This document shows, in pieces, positions 5,773-6,025 of a DNA stretch of 6,025 nucleotides. Position numbers and translations under genes: made by a program. The notes beneath the pieces were generated by a model that was not told the DNA's origin, made no database searches, and worked only from the letters and a program-made list of their open reading frames with translations. The DNA is from an uncultured Bacteroidota bacterium (GTDB lineage: Bacteria; Bacteroidota; Bacteroidia; Chitinophagales; Chitinophagaceae). Positions within the stretch are counted from its first letter, which is position 1. Every line of letters begins with the position of its first letter. The stretch covers positions 1 through 6,025 of the forward strand of contig CAMPKR010000159.1 in NCBI GenBank assembly GCA_946887345.1, read 5' to 3'.

Positions 5773-6025
5773 CCAACGACCGTCACTGCGAGCCGCAGAA
5801 CCTGATTCAGTTGAGAGTTGAACTGAAGTAAATGCGGCGTGGCAGTCTCACGGCACGTTCTTACCCACCAACAAACCAAAATTCAAAACCAACGATCCGT
5901 CACTGCGAGCCGCAGAACTTGATTCAGTTGAGAGTTGAGCCAAAGCAAATGCGGCGTGGCAGTCTCACGTCACGTTCTTACCCACCAACAAACCAAAATT
6001 CAAAACCAACGATCCGTCACTGCGA
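5773..6025. repeat. 117-base tandem repeat array, two full copies plus a truncated third
   Basis: Copies start at 5773, 5889 and 6006; the second is 117 bases, the first one base shorter, and the third is cut by the window end after 20 matching bases. Copies 1 and 2 differ by six substitutions and one missing base, about 94% identity. Each begins CCAACGAtCCGTCACTGCGAG and contains an interrupted inverted repeat: in copy 1 CGT 5781-5783 with ACG 5850-5852, ACTGC 5785-5789 with GCAGT 5842-5846, GCCGC 5792-5796 with GCGGC 5834-5838; in copy 2 the same arms are at 5902-5906, 5909-5913, 5951-5955 and 5959-5963. An A/C-rich unpaired linker of about 35 bases joins the hairpins. The array begins 36 bases after holA, has no convincing gene, and could also act as its transcript end. 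Confidence 0.93.
5806..5827. repeat. Apical hairpin inside repeat copy 1
   Basis: TTCAGTT (5806-5812) and AACTGAA (5821-5827) form a perfect seven-base stem around an eight-base loop, at the tip of the larger inverted repeat of copy 1. In copy 2 the left arm is unchanged but the right arm has become AGCCAAA, so the tip no longer pairs well. Confidence 0.7.

Noticed and set aside
5773..6025. CRISPR array
   Set aside because: The period is 117 bases and nearly the whole unit is repeated, so there are no short repeats with unique spacers, and no cas genes are in view.

Overview
The window comes from a bacterial chromosome, most likely a member of the Bacteroidota and plausibly of the Chitinophagia. 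This is inferred from the style of the proteins, the near absence of Shine-Dalgarno sequences before the starts, a candidate TTG-N17-TAnnTTTG promoter of the Bacteroidota type, and the kind of short hairpin repeats between genes. No marker gene fixes the genus. All six genes look intact except the first, which is cut by the left edge.

Minus-strand block, read right to left: a membrane-anchored coiled-coil protein of unknown function (2984-3940); a strong hairpin that probably ends its transcript (2918-2962); a PhoB/OmpR-type response regulator (2175-2861); its PhoR-like histidine kinase 11 bases downstream (1108-2163); a 313-base spacer with three copies of a short GC-rich hairpin, two of them inside a 72-base-period direct repeat; and the first 264 codons of NADP-type isocitrate dehydrogenase, icd (1-794). 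The kinase and regulator form a standard two-component operon. Nothing in the window shows what it senses or controls.

Plus-strand block: a 67-base divergent spacer separates the coiled-coil gene from a two-gene unit, a DEDDy 3'-5' exonuclease of the PolB-like family (4008-4733) and holA, the delta subunit of the DNA polymerase III clamp loader (4735-5736). Only one base separates them, so they are almost certainly co-transcribed, and both products act on DNA synthesis or ends.

Right end: after holA comes a tandem array with a period of 117 bases. It has two full copies, about 94% identical, and a third cut by the window edge. Each unit carries a long interrupted inverted repeat and an A-rich linker. 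This array, the icd-side hairpin repeats and the unknown coiled-coil protein are the least ordinary parts of the window. I see no mobile-element gene, CRISPR array, tRNA, rRNA or defence gene, and no convincing evidence of a wholly new system.
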